NCBI GenBank assembly: GCA_934364795.1
Contig: CAKRMK010000029.1
Span: forward strand, 1 to 42,411
DNA length: 42,411 bases
Source: an uncultured Blautia sp.
Lineage (GTDB): Bacteria > Bacillota > Clostridia > Lachnospirales > Lachnospiraceae
Direction of reading: 5' to 3'
Both the position numbers and the translations under genes were made by a program. This document shows, piece by piece, positions 17,465 to 26,974 of the stretch; positions within the stretch are counted from its first letter, which is position 1, and the number at the start of each line of letters is the position of its first letter. Under the pieces are notes generated by a model, which worked only from the letters and a program-made list of their open reading frames with translations, was not told where the DNA came from and ran no database searches.

Positions 17465-18565
17465 ATGAAAAAAGCAGCAGTAATACCTGCAGTTCTTCTG
17501 GCAGCGTTATGTTCCTTTAGTGGATGCGGGAAAGAAGAAGTTGAACAGGCGATTGCGCCGCTGGTGTCTGATGAACAGACCACAGAAGAATCAAAGGAAG
17601 TCCAGGAGGAAAAAGATCCTGTTATTCCGGAAATAGACACATCAGTAGAAATTCAGCCCGGTGCCCGGATTGCGGTTGTAAGCAAGAGCACAAGCGGTGA
17701 ATACTGGAATCTTGTGAAGAAAGGAATGGAGCAGGCAGTTGCGGATGTGAACCAGGCATACGGGTTTTCGAAAGCTGAACAGGTGTCCATGACTTTTGAG
17801 GGCGCCAGTGACGAAAATGATGTGACCAGCCAGATAAACACACTGGATGCGGTGATTGCAGAGAATCCGGATGTTTTATGTATTTCAGCCAGTGACATGG
17901 ATTCCTGCCAGGCACAGCTGGAGGCCGCAAAGGAGAATGGAATTCCTGTAGTCGCTTTTGACTCTGGAGTGAGTGATACAAAAATGGTTCGGGCTTTCCG
18001 CGGAACAGATAACAAACGGGTAGGAGAAATTGCAGCTTACCGGCTTGCTGTTTCCATTGGAAAAATGGGAAAAGTAGCTGTTTTTTCCGCACAGGAGAAA
18101 ACACAGAGTATCCAGGAACGTATCAGTGGATTTACCAAATATATTGCCAATTATCCGGATATTGAGGTTGTGGAGATCGTTTATGAGGATCAGGTAGAAG
18201 ATATGACAGCTGCCATGCAGGATGTACTTGCAAGGTATCCGCAGCTGGATGGTGTATTTTGTACCAATGCGGATATTTCAGATCTGTATCTGGATATGGA
18301 GAAGGACGAAACCCTGGATTCAGTTGTGATGGTTGGTGTAGATGCAACTGCCAAACAGCAGAAAGCAATCCGGGAAGGCAAGGAAGCAGGAACGATTTCC
18401 CAGCATCCTTATGCAATGGGCTATCAGACAGCCTGGACTGCATTACAGACCACAGCACCGAAAAAAAGTGTGGAAATTAAGCGAAATGTGCGTATTGATC
18501 CGGTATGGATTGATGCAGATACAATAGACGATGAGGCTTACAGTGCTTACCTATACGAAAACTAG
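17465..18565 (+). CDS. Sugar-type substrate-binding lipoprotein (Peripla_BP_4)
   Basis: The 366-aa protein has a lipoprotein signal peptide ending SFSGC with the lipidated Cys at residue 21, then an acidic Glu-rich linker (about 25-55). A ribose/xylose-binding-protein fold follows, starting RIAVVSKSTSGEYWNLVKKG. The DVLCISASDMDSCQAQLEAAKENGIPVVAFDSG block is class-typical. AAGGAG lies 8 bases before ATG 17465; an in-frame GTG at 17456 overlaps that ribosome binding site and is rejected. No ABC permease or ATPase gene is nearby, so it either serves a transporter elsewhere or acts as a sensor input. The ligand is not identifiable. Confidence 0.87.
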   Translation: MKKAAVIPAVLLAALCSFSGCGKEEVEQAIAPLVSDEQTTEESKEVQEEKDPVIPEIDTSVEIQPGARIAVVSKSTSGEYWNLVKKGMEQAVADVNQAYGFSKAEQVSMTFEGASDENDVTSQINTLDAVIAENPDVLCISASDMDSCQAQLEAAKENGIPVVAFDSGVSDTKMVRAFRGTDNKRVGEIAAYRLAVSIGKMGKVAVFSAQEKTQSIQERISGFTKYIANYPDIEVVEIVYEDQVEDMTAAMQDVLARYPQLDGVFCTNADISDLYLDMEKDETLDSVVMVGVDATAKQQKAIREGKEAGTISQHPYAMGYQTAWTALQTTAPKKSVEIKRNVRIDPVWIDADTIDDEAYSAYLYEN

Positions 18566-18588
18566 AGCCTTTTTCAAACACGCTCTAG
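18562..18588 (+). repeat. Short palindromic intergenic repeat overlapping a stop codon
   Basis: The ends ctagagc (18562-18568) and gctctag (18582-18588) pair perfectly. Its 17-base inner part (18569-18585) is identical to that at 1035-1051. The left arm includes the TAG stop of the lipoprotein gene. Confidence 0.55.
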
Positions 18589-18617
18589 CGCTTGTTTTAA
18601 GATTATATGCAAAAGAT

Positions 18618-18684
18618 AACTGCTTTGTATAGCATGATTCACCAGAAAATGGGAATGCTGATACAGGGCAGTTTTTCTTTTTTA
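18618..18684 (+). terminator. Intrinsic terminator of the binding-lipoprotein gene
   Basis: A long stem pairs 18618-18630 with 18661-18673 (two G-U pairs) and, inside it, agcat with atgct. A T-rich run (tttttcttttttatt) follows. The remaining 18685-18858 is AT-rich with no gene. Confidence 0.8.
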
Positions 18685-18858
18685 TTGATATTTTTTAGAC
18701 AAGCAAGAATAGAATGTCTGAATTTTAGTCAATTTTAAAACATTGTATAACGACAAAATATAATAATTTTGTTAGCATATACTTGTTTTCAAAATGTGAA
18801 AAAATTGACGATATGCTAAAATTTTACCATCGGTTTTTAAACAATTTACACAAAAAAG

Positions 18859-18887
18859 TTGCTATCCGCAATGGATTGTGTTAAAAT
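18859..18887 (+). promoter_or_regulatory. Promoter of the ATP synthase operon
   Basis: TTGCTA, 17-bp spacer, TAAAAT at 18882-18887, about 37 bp before the first operon gene. The 358-bp gap 18566-18923 otherwise holds the repeat and terminator listed here and AT-rich sequence. Confidence 0.6.
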
Positions 18888-18923
18888 CTGTCTATAAAAT
18901 GAGATGAGGAACGGGAAGTTTTT

Positions 18924-19187
18924 ATGAAAAAATGGGGAGATATCATCAAGAATCTGACAATGCTTACACAATTTGGTCTGTCTTTTATTACCCCATTGCT
19001 CTTATGCCTTTTTCTTTGCGGATGGCTTAGCGGCCATCTGGGAATAGGTGGATGGATTTTTATTCCCGGCTTTTTTTTCGGACTTGGCGGCTCTTTTACA
19101 GTAGCTTATAAGCTGTATCTTTCTGTTACCGGACACCAGAAAAAAGAGAAAAAAAAGAATAAAGTTTCATTTAACCGACATCATTAG
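18924..19187 (+). CDS. AtpZ/AtpI-family ATP synthase accessory protein
   Basis: The 87-aa protein has two membrane spans (about 13-36 and 43-68) joined by a Gly-rich turn (GHLGIGGWIFIPGFFFGLGG) and a Lys-rich tail. Small two-helix proteins of this kind head ATP synthase operons and are thought to help c-ring assembly or Mg2+ supply. GAGGAACGGGAAG lies upstream of the ATG. It is followed after 13 bp by the I-like gene and then by the structural genes. Confidence 0.8.
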   Translation: MKKWGDIIKNLTMLTQFGLSFITPLLLCLFLCGWLSGHLGIGGWIFIPGFFFGLGGSFTVAYKLYLSVTGHQKKEKKKNKVSFNRHH

Positions 19188-19200
19188 AAGGGAGACTTAT

Positions 19201-19626
19201 ATGAGCAGAATGTTTGCAGATGTGCAGCCGGCGGTGAAGAAAGAAACCAGAAAGGTTGCCATTGGTACACTTATTTGCGTGGCATTGATGTGGGCTGTAT
19301 TTGGAATCGGACATGCGGTAGTGCCAGAGAAGATTCCATTTGATTATACAGTGTTCCTGGCAGGAGCAATTGGAGGTATCATCGCAGTGCTGAATTTTTT
19401 CCTTATGGGGCTTACCGTACAGAAAGTGGTATCCATGGAGGACGATAAGCAGGCTGCCATGAAGATGAAAGCCAGCTATACCCAGAGAATGATGTTTCAG
19501 ATTGTCTGGGGAATCCTTGCGATTGCAGTTCCGTGCTTTCAGTTTGTAGCAGGACTTCTTCCACTGCTTTTTCCAAATATTGTAATCAAAGCTGTGGGAA
19601 TCCTTGGCGGGAAACAGACCGCGTAA
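19201..19626 (+). CDS. atpI: ATP synthase subunit I-like protein
   Basis: The 141-aa protein has four membrane spans (about 19-38, 46-72, 96-116 and 118-135), matching AtpI/subunit I, an accessory factor for c-ring assembly. AGAAGGGAG precedes the ATG. The family is poorly conserved, and the assignment rests mainly on topology and operon position. A 218-bp gap with a short repeat-like stretch and an isolated TATAAT (19813-19818) separates it from atpB. Confidence 0.72.
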   Translation: MSRMFADVQPAVKKETRKVAIGTLICVALMWAVFGIGHAVVPEKIPFDYTVFLAGAIGGIIAVLNFFLMGLTVQKVVSMEDDKQAAMKMKASYTQRMMFQIVWGILAIAVPCFQFVAGLLPLLFPNIVIKAVGILGGKQTA

Positions 19627-19844
19627 GCGGCAGATAAGAGTTTGCAGATTTATTGAAAGTAAATGTTTTTCAGACATGCTTTAAGTTGGAAGTTAAGTGA
19701 AATGGGATGTGAATGGTTTTGAAATGAAAAGGTGTTATCCTTTGAATTGTCAGAATTGTCATGAAAATCCTGATTTCACTGGCAGTTTTACAAATGTTAC
19801 TGCGAACAAACTTATAATTTCATAAGAACGGGAGGTGAGAATAC

Positions 19845-20603
19845 ATGGACATAGAAATAACCGGTGGCAGGATATTTTATACTTTTCCTTTTGAGGTGCC
19901 CATTCTGGGAAAATTCCAGATCACGGAAACCCTGGTGGTAAGCTGGCTGGTCATGCTCCTGATTACAGGGCTTTGTATCTGGCTGACTCATGACCTGAAG
20001 GTAGAGAAGATTTCCAAGAAACAGGCTGTAGCCGAGCTCCTGGTGGAGACAGCGAATAAGTTTGTTATTGGAAATATGGGTGAGAAATTCCGCTATATGA
20101 TTCCATTTGTGGCAGCTTTGTTTGCTACAAGCGTGGTATCGAACCTGATTAGTTTAATCGGGCTTAGAAGCCCCACAGCAGATCTTTCTACAGAAGCAGC
20201 ATGGGCTGTTGTGGTATTTATCATGATCACTGCACAAAAGATCAAGACCAATGGCCTGGGCGGATATATGAAGGGATTCACAACTCCAATCCCTATTATG
20301 ACACCGTTTAATATTCTTTCCGAAATTGCAACGCCTATCAGTATGGCATGCCGACATTTCGGAAATATCCTTTCCGGTGTAGTTATCAATGGTCTGATTT
20401 ATGCAGCACTGGCACTTGCCAGTTCCAAGCTGTTCGGACTGATTCCTGGTGTGGTAGGCAGCGTATTGTCGAAGATTCCATTCCTGGATGTTGGTATACC
20501 GGCGATATTATCAGTTTATTTTGACTGGTTCTCCGGTATTATGCAGGCATTTATTTTCTGTATGCTGACTGTTATGTATATTGCAAATGCAGTAGAAGAG
20601 TAG
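19845..20603 (+). CDS. atpB: F-type ATP synthase subunit a
   Basis: The 252-aa membrane protein forms the ion half-channels next to the c ring. The essential Arg170 is in MACRHFGNILSG, and the long tilted helices flanking it are clear. The acid/asparagine-bearing earlier helix (FVAALFATSVVSNLISLIG) is also present. GGGAGGTGAG precedes the ATG. It is the first structural gene after the two accessory genes. Confidence 0.95.
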   Translation: MDIEITGGRIFYTFPFEVPILGKFQITETLVVSWLVMLLITGLCIWLTHDLKVEKISKKQAVAELLVETANKFVIGNMGEKFRYMIPFVAALFATSVVSNLISLIGLRSPTADLSTEAAWAVVVFIMITAQKIKTNGLGGYMKGFTTPIPIMTPFNILSEIATPISMACRHFGNILSGVVINGLIYAALALASSKLFGLIPGVVGSVLSKIPFLDVGIPAILSVYFDWFSGIMQAFIFCMLTVMYIANAVEE

Positions 20604-20605
20604 AG

Positions 20606-20644
20606 GCCTGACGGGGTTCCCATAGGGTGATGCGGTCGGCAGGC
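20606..20644 (+). other. GC-rich hairpin between atpB and atpE
   Basis: The ends gcctg (20606-20610) and caggc (20640-20644) close a GC-rich stem that stands out from its AT-rich surroundings. Such intercistronic stems often mark mRNA processing or stability sites, which would suit the high c-subunit demand. Confidence 0.4.
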
Positions 20645-20694
20645 GGCATATCCGTTTAAGACGAAATGTAAGAGAAAAATGAAATTATAATTAA

Positions 20695-20988
<294 letters not shown>

Positions 20989-21112
20989 GAAGGAACTGTA
21001 TAAAGATGAGTACCGCTGGAGTTGTGTCAGAAAGGCTTTGGCTCAGCAGATATGAGTAAGAAGCCAGGTGGATTTTACAGACATTCTCCAGGTTACAACA
21101 GGAGGTTAGAAC

Positions 21113-21616
21113 ATGCAGGTACAGGAACTTGTAGGAATTGTGCCATGGACATTTGTCGCACAGATCTGCAACCTTTTTATCCAGATGTATCTGGTAAAAA
21201 AATTTCTGCTGAAACCTGTTAATGAAATGCTTAAGAAGCGAAGAGAAATGGCAGATGCCCAGATTCAGGATGCCACTAAGGCGAAAGAAGAAGCAATTGC
21301 CATGAAAACAGAGTATGAGCAGAACATGCAGCAGGCTAAAGAGAAGGCAAGCGATATTGTAACAGAGGCACAGAAGACAGCATCACTTCAGAGCGAAGAG
21401 ATTCTCAAGAGCGCAGCACAGGAAGCACGCGCTATGAAGGAAAAAGCAGAAAACGACATCGCTTTGGAGAAACGAAAAGCTGTCAATGAAGTGAAAAATG
21501 AGATCGGCGGCATGGCAATGGAGATTGCCGGCAAGGTGATCGAGCGTGAGATTAAAGAAGAAGATCACGCGAAACTGATCGATGAGTTTATTTCGAATGT
21601 AGGTGAGGCATCATGA
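21113..21616 (+). CDS. atpF: F-type ATP synthase subunit b
   Basis: The 167-aa protein has one N-terminal membrane span (about 7-27) and a long charged helix (about 35-145) that forms the peripheral stalk dimer. AGGAGG lies six bases before the ATG. Its end overlaps the start of atpH by four bases (ATGA), implying translational coupling. Length and pattern are normal. Confidence 0.94.
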   Translation: MQVQELVGIVPWTFVAQICNLFIQMYLVKKFLLKPVNEMLKKRREMADAQIQDATKAKEEAIAMKTEYEQNMQQAKEKASDIVTEAQKTASLQSEEILKSAAQEARAMKEKAENDIALEKRKAVNEVKNEIGGMAMEIAGKVIEREIKEEDHAKLIDEFISNVGEAS

Positions 21617-22152
21617 CGCAGATTGCCAGATTATATGGCGGCAGCATGTATGATCTTGCTGCTGAAGAACAGCTTACCGATACTGTAATGGAACAGATGC
21701 AGGAAATCAGGCAGCTTTTCAGGGAGAATCCCGACTATGTGAAATTGTTGTCAGAACCCTCCATTCCAAAGGAAGAACGTACAGGACTTCTGGAGAATGC
21801 ATTTGGAACAGAGGCAGAGAGGTATCTTGTGAATTTTCTTAAACTGCTGTGTGAGCGTGGAATCCTTGGGGAATATGCAGGATGCTGCGAGGAGTATACA
21901 CGGCGTTATAACGCAGACCATAATATTGTTCCTGCAGTGGTGACAAGTGCAGTTACCCTGACAGAAGCACAGATGGCAGCACTTAAGGAAAAACTGGAGA
22001 AGATCAGTGGTAAAAGCGTTACCCTGACCCAGAAAAAAGATCCCACAGTGCTTGCTGGTCTTAAAGTGGAGCTGGAGGGAAAACAGCTAGATGGCACAGT
22101 AAAGAGCCGTCTGGATGGTCTTTCCAGAAAATTAAACGAGCTTATAGTATAA
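21613..22152 (+). CDS. atpH: F-type ATP synthase subunit delta
   Basis: The 179-aa protein links the peripheral stalk to the alpha3beta3 head. The N-terminal helical domain starts ARLYGGSMYDLAAEE, and the C-terminal part has the VTSAVTLTEAQ and DGTVKSRLDGLSRKL segments typical of OSCP/delta. It starts inside the atpF stop (ATGA overlap) and is 15 bp before atpA. Confidence 0.93.
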   Translation: MTQIARLYGGSMYDLAAEEQLTDTVMEQMQEIRQLFRENPDYVKLLSEPSIPKEERTGLLENAFGTEAERYLVNFLKLLCERGILGEYAGCCEEYTRRYNADHNIVPAVVTSAVTLTEAQMAALKEKLEKISGKSVTLTQKKDPTVLAGLKVELEGKQLDGTVKSRLDGLSRKLNELIV

Positions 22153-22167
22153 GGATGGATAGAGAAA

Positions 22168-23697
22168 ATGCAGCTTAAACCTGAAGAAATTTCAAAAGTC
22201 ATCCGCAGTCAGATCAAATATTACGATAACGCCATCAAGCAAAATGAGACTGGTACAGTTCTTATGGTTGGTGATGGAATTGCCAGGGCAAGCGGCCTGA
22301 TCAACTGTATGGCAGGAGAGCTTCTTGAATTTGAAGATGGAAGCTTTGGAATGGCGCAGAACCTGGAAGAAAACAGTGTATCTATTGTATTATTTGGTGA
22401 TGATTCCGGCATTGGCGAAGGTCAGACCGTAAAGCGCACCGGAAAGGTTGTATCTGTTCCGGTAGGTGAGGCTATGATCGGGCGAGTTGTAAATGCCCTG
22501 GGACAGCCTATTGACGGTGCGGGACCTGTTGTGACAAGTGAATACAGAGCAATTGAAAGCCCGGCTCCAGGTATCTGTGAGAGACAGGGGGTTAATCAGC
22601 CTTTACAGACTGGTATTAAGGCAATTGACTCTATGGTACCTATTGGAAGAGGACAGCGTGAGCTGATCATCGGTGACCGTCAGACTGGTAAAACAACTCT
22701 GGCAGCAGATACGATCATCAACCAGAAAGGAAAAGATGTGATCTGTATCTATGTTGCCATCGGACAGAAACGTTCTACAGTATCTTCCCTGGTAGAGACA
22801 CTTACCAGAAATGGTGCTATGGATTACACCATCGTTGTAGCGGCTACAGCTTCAGAAGCAAGCCCGCTGCAGTACATTGCACCATATTCCGGATGTGCAA
22901 TGGGTGAATACTTTATGTATAAGGGAAAAGATGTTCTCATTATTTATGATGACTTGAGCAAACATGCGGTTGCTTACCGTGCACTTTCCCTGTTGATCCG
23001 CCGTCCACCGGGACGTGAGGCATATCCTGGAGATGTATTCTATCTTCATTCCAGACTGCTGGAGCGTGCTGCAAGACTGGACGAGGCACATGGAGGCGGT
23101 TCCCTTACAGCGCTTCCCATCATTGAGACACAGGCAGGAGATGTTTCCGCATATATTCCTACCAATGTTATTTCTATTACAGATGGACAGATTTTCCTTG
23201 AGACTGAACTGTTCCATTCCGGCGTTATGCCGGCTGTAAACCCTGGTATTTCCGTATCCCGAGTTGGAGGAAATGCACAGATCAAGGCAATGAAAAAAGT
23301 TGCCGGTACTTTGAAGCTGATTTATTCCCAGTATCGTGAGCTTCAGAGTTTTGCACAGTTTGGTTCTGATCTGGATGCAGATACCAAAGCCAGACTGGAG
23401 CAGGGTGCCCGTATTGTGGAGGTTCTGAAACAGAACCAGAATGCACCGGTTCCTGTTGAAAAACAGGTGGCAATCCTTTATGCCGTTACCAAAGGAATCC
23501 TTTCCAAAGTGGCTACAGAGGATGTAAGAAGCTACGAAGCCGGTCTCTATACCTGGCTTGATGGCGATGCACAGGGAGCAGCTGCAATGCAGGAAATCCG
23601 CTCTACGGGAGCATTGTCTGCAGAGACAGAAGGTAAGCTGAAAAGTGCACTGGAACAGTATACTGAGAACTTTGTAAATACAAGACCTGCGAAATAA
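22168..23697 (+). CDS. atpA: F-type ATP synthase subunit alpha
   Basis: The 509-aa protein has the non-catalytic nucleotide site with P-loop GDRQTGKT at 169-176, the [16 protein letters not shown] segment, and the ISVSRVGG motif. An N-terminal beta barrel and a C-terminal helical domain are present, and length is normal. The ribosome binding site is weak (AAGGA, distant), so coupling to atpH is likely. Confidence 0.97.
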   Translation: MQLKPEEISKVIRSQIKYYDNAIKQNETGTVLMVGDGIARASGLINCMAGELLEFEDGSFGMAQNLEENSVSIVLFGDDSGIGEGQTVKRTGKVVSVPVGEAMIGRVVNALGQPIDGAGPVVTSEYRAIESPAPGICERQGVNQPLQTGIKAIDSMVPIGRGQRELIIGDRQTGKTTLAADTIINQKGKDVICIYVAIGQKRSTVSSLVETLTRNGAMDYTIVVAATASEASPLQYIAPYSGCAMGEYFMYKGKDVLIIYDDLSKHAVAYRALSLLIRRPPGREAYPGDVFYLHSRLLERAARLDEAHGGGSLTALPIIETQAGDVSAYIPTNVISITDGQIFLETELFHSGVMPAVNPGISVSRVGGNAQIKAMKKVAGTLKLIYSQYRELQSFAQFGSDLDADTKARLEQGARIVEVLKQNQNAPVPVEKQVAILYAVTKGILSKVATEDVRSYEAGLYTWLDGDAQGAAAMQEIRSTGALSAETEGKLKSALEQYTENFVNTRPAK

Positions 23698-23719
23698 ACT
23701 GTGACAAGGAGGAAGTTTT

Positions 23720-24574
23720 ATGGCTGCAAACATGAAAGCGGTAAAGCTGCGTATCAAAAGTGTGCAGAGCACTATGCAGATTACCAAAGCAATGGAACTT
23801 GTAGCATCCTCCAAACTGCGTAAAGCAAAAGAAAGGGCTGAAGTATGCCGGCCATATTTTGAAACCATGCATGAAACTTTGGCAGAGATCGCACAGGGAA
23901 ATACGGATTTTTCTTCTGTGTATGCCAGAGAATCCCAGAATGAGAAGCGCTGCTACGTGCTGATCGCCGGGGATCGTGGGCTGGCTGGCGGATATAATAC
24001 CAACCTGTTTAAATGTCTGGAAGCAGCCTCAAAGGATCAGGAATTTGTGGTCCTTCCTATTGGAAAAAAGGCTGTGGAGTATTCGAAACGAAATGGATTT
24101 ACCTGTGTTACGGAAGGCTTTGGAGAGATTGCTGATATTTCCGTAGCAGATTGTTTCGAAATGGCGAATCTACTGTGTGGGGAATTTAAGAAAGGAGAGT
24201 TTGGACACATTGATCTTTGTTATACCAGATTTGTTTCCATGCTTTCCCAGCAGCCATCGGCTATACCGGCACTGCCTCTTGATGATCTGACACAGGAGAA
24301 GGATACCAAGGGAATCCGGAATCTGATTCTGTATGAACCGGATGCTTCTGAAGTATTTGAAGCTATTGTTCCCGAGTATCTGGCGGGACTGATCTATGGT
24401 GCAGTATGTGAGAGTGTTGCCAGCGAACTGGCTGCAAGACGTACCGCCATGGAAGCAGCTACCAATAATGCGGAAGAAATGATTGAGAAACTGAATCTGC
24501 ATTACAACCGGGCGCGTCAGGCAAGCATCACGCAGGAAATCACAGAGATTGTTGGAGGTGCAGAAGGCGTGTAA
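23720..24574 (+). CDS. atpG: F-type ATP synthase subunit gamma
   Basis: This is the 284-aa central-stalk protein. The N-terminal helix is family-typical (VKLRIKSVQSTMQITKAMELV), the core includes LIAGDRGLAGGYN, and the C-terminal helix carries the conserved RRTAMEAATNNAEEMI and YNRARQASITQEITEIVGG segments. AAGGAGGAAG precedes the ATG. An unusually long 268-bp gap follows before atpD. Confidence 0.96.
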   Translation: MAANMKAVKLRIKSVQSTMQITKAMELVASSKLRKAKERAEVCRPYFETMHETLAEIAQGNTDFSSVYARESQNEKRCYVLIAGDRGLAGGYNTNLFKCLEAASKDQEFVVLPIGKKAVEYSKRNGFTCVTEGFGEIADISVADCFEMANLLCGEFKKGEFGHIDLCYTRFVSMLSQQPSAIPALPLDDLTQEKDTKGIRNLILYEPDASEVFEAIVPEYLAGLIYGAVCESVASELAARRTAMEAATNNAEEMIEKLNLHYNRARQASITQEITEIVGGAEGV

Positions 24575-24842
24575 AATAATAAAACTGTCTTTTCAGGCTT
24601 TTTCAGAATATGATTTTGGAAGGCACTTTTAGAAATATTTTAAGAGTGCTTCAAGAGCATTTTTGGAGCTTGGTGAGAATTTATATGATTTTACAATGTC
24701 CTTTTGTGAGCTGATCTTGAAAATAGTTAAAATATGTAAAGTGCAAAGTGGTTTTATTTGTAGAATTTAAAGGATCAGTTATGTTAATTAGAATAATTAT
24801 GGGAAATCAGAATTGTTTCCCGTGCTATAAGGAGACTGCTAA
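24575..24842 (+). other. Unusual 268-bp gap between atpG and atpD
   Basis: No gene is present. The first half has a repeat-like stretch (ttcaggctttttcagaatat) and imperfect short stems such as gaaggcactttt with aagagtgcttc (about 24619-24652). The second half is AT-rich with no convincing promoter. ATP synthase genes are normally packed at this point. Confidence 0.5.
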
Positions 24843-26246
<1,404 letters not shown>

Positions 26247-26258
26247 AGGAGGCTGCCT

Positions 26259-26660
26259 ATGAGGACATTTCCCCTTAGAATCGGTACCCCCGACGGCCTG
26301 CTTTTTGAAGGTGAGGTACAGCGTATAGTATGCCGGAGCATTACCGGAGATCTGGCAATTCTGGCAGGGCACTGTAATTATTGTACCGCACTTGGAATGG
26401 GCGAGGCCCATGTGATACTGGAGGATGGCACAAGCCGCAGCGCAGCCTGCATAGGCGGTATGCTTACTGTGATGGATGGAAGCTGCAGCCTTCTTGCAAC
26501 TACCTGGGAGTGGCAGGAGGATATTGATGCAGAACGTGCCGGAAGAGCGAGAGAACGTGCAAAAGAAAAGCTTGCCCAGGGCGGGCTATCCGATAAAGAA
26601 TATAAGATCGTGGAGGCCAAACTGCAGAGGGCACTGGTGAGACTTAGTGTGAAAAGTTAA
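26259..26660 (+). CDS. atpC: F-type ATP synthase subunit epsilon
   Basis: The 133-aa rotor protein has an N-terminal beta sandwich (FPLRIGTPDGLLFEGEV, GDLAILAGHCNYCTAL) and a C-terminal two-helix region (about 88-133) that can act as an inhibitory arm. AAAGGAGG lies 8 bases before the ATG. It is the last gene of the operon; a terminator lies at 26797-26848. Confidence 0.94.
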   Translation: MRTFPLRIGTPDGLLFEGEVQRIVCRSITGDLAILAGHCNYCTALGMGEAHVILEDGTSRSAACIGGMLTVMDGSCSLLATTWEWQEDIDAERAGRARERAKEKLAQGGLSDKEYKIVEAKLQRALVRLSVKS

Positions 26661-26757
26661 ATAATAAGGTGAAAAACATCCAATAACCCATGGAAAGAAA
26701 GTACTGTAAAATAAACAACAACACTTTAAAACGTCAAACTCCCATCAGATAAAAGCG

Positions 26758-26786
26758 TTGACATAAAAGTGTCTGGGCGTTACAAT
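26758..26786 (+). promoter_or_regulatory. Near-consensus promoter firing into a terminator
   Basis: Perfect TTGACA at 26758-26763, a 17-bp spacer and TACAAT at 26781-26786. The start site would fall near 26793, four bases before a strong terminator hairpin. The 314-bp gap 26661-26974 otherwise holds only that hairpin and leader-like stems. Confidence 0.7.
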
Positions 26787-26796
26787 AAAGTACCGG

Positions 26797-26848
26797 GAGA
26801 AACAATAAAAAAGGATCGGATCCAGCCGGTCCTTTTTATTGTTTCTCT
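26797..26848. terminator. Extended terminator hairpin between atpC and the symporter gene
   Basis: The core stem 26813-26819 with 26826-26832 (one wobble) continues outward through an A-run paired with TTTTTATTGTTTCTC, with one bulge, out to 26797. The A-rich and T-rich flanks make it usable in both directions. It could end the ATP synthase operon and also attenuate the promoter just upstream of it. Confidence 0.75.
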
Positions 26849-26879
26849 AAAAAAAAGAAAACGTGATAAATGTCGGGAG

Positions 26880-26944
26880 ATTTTACAAAAATAAAAGACA
26901 GATACACGTTTGGATCCGTTGAAAAGTTTTTGATAATAATTTAA
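26880..26944 (+). promoter_or_regulatory. Leader stems upstream of the symporter gene
   Basis: Two further inverted repeats follow the terminator: aacgtg...aatgtc with gac...cacgtt, then tccgtt (from about 26920) with aacgga (about 26943-26948). They sit between the attenuator-like hairpin and the ribosome binding site (AGGGGGA at 26964-26970). A regulated leader is an inference. Confidence 0.35.
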
Positions 26945-26974
26945 CGGAAATAAAGAAGAAAATAGGGGGATGTT

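Noticed and set aside
19813..19818. Perfect TATAAT upstream of atpB as an internal promoter
   Set aside because: The best -35-like box (TTTACA at 19787-19792) is 20 bp away, too far for a confident promoter.
22852..23868. 338-codon minus-strand frame opposite atpA/atpG
   Set aside because: Shadow of two highly conserved genes; Cys/Ser-rich translation without domain signal.
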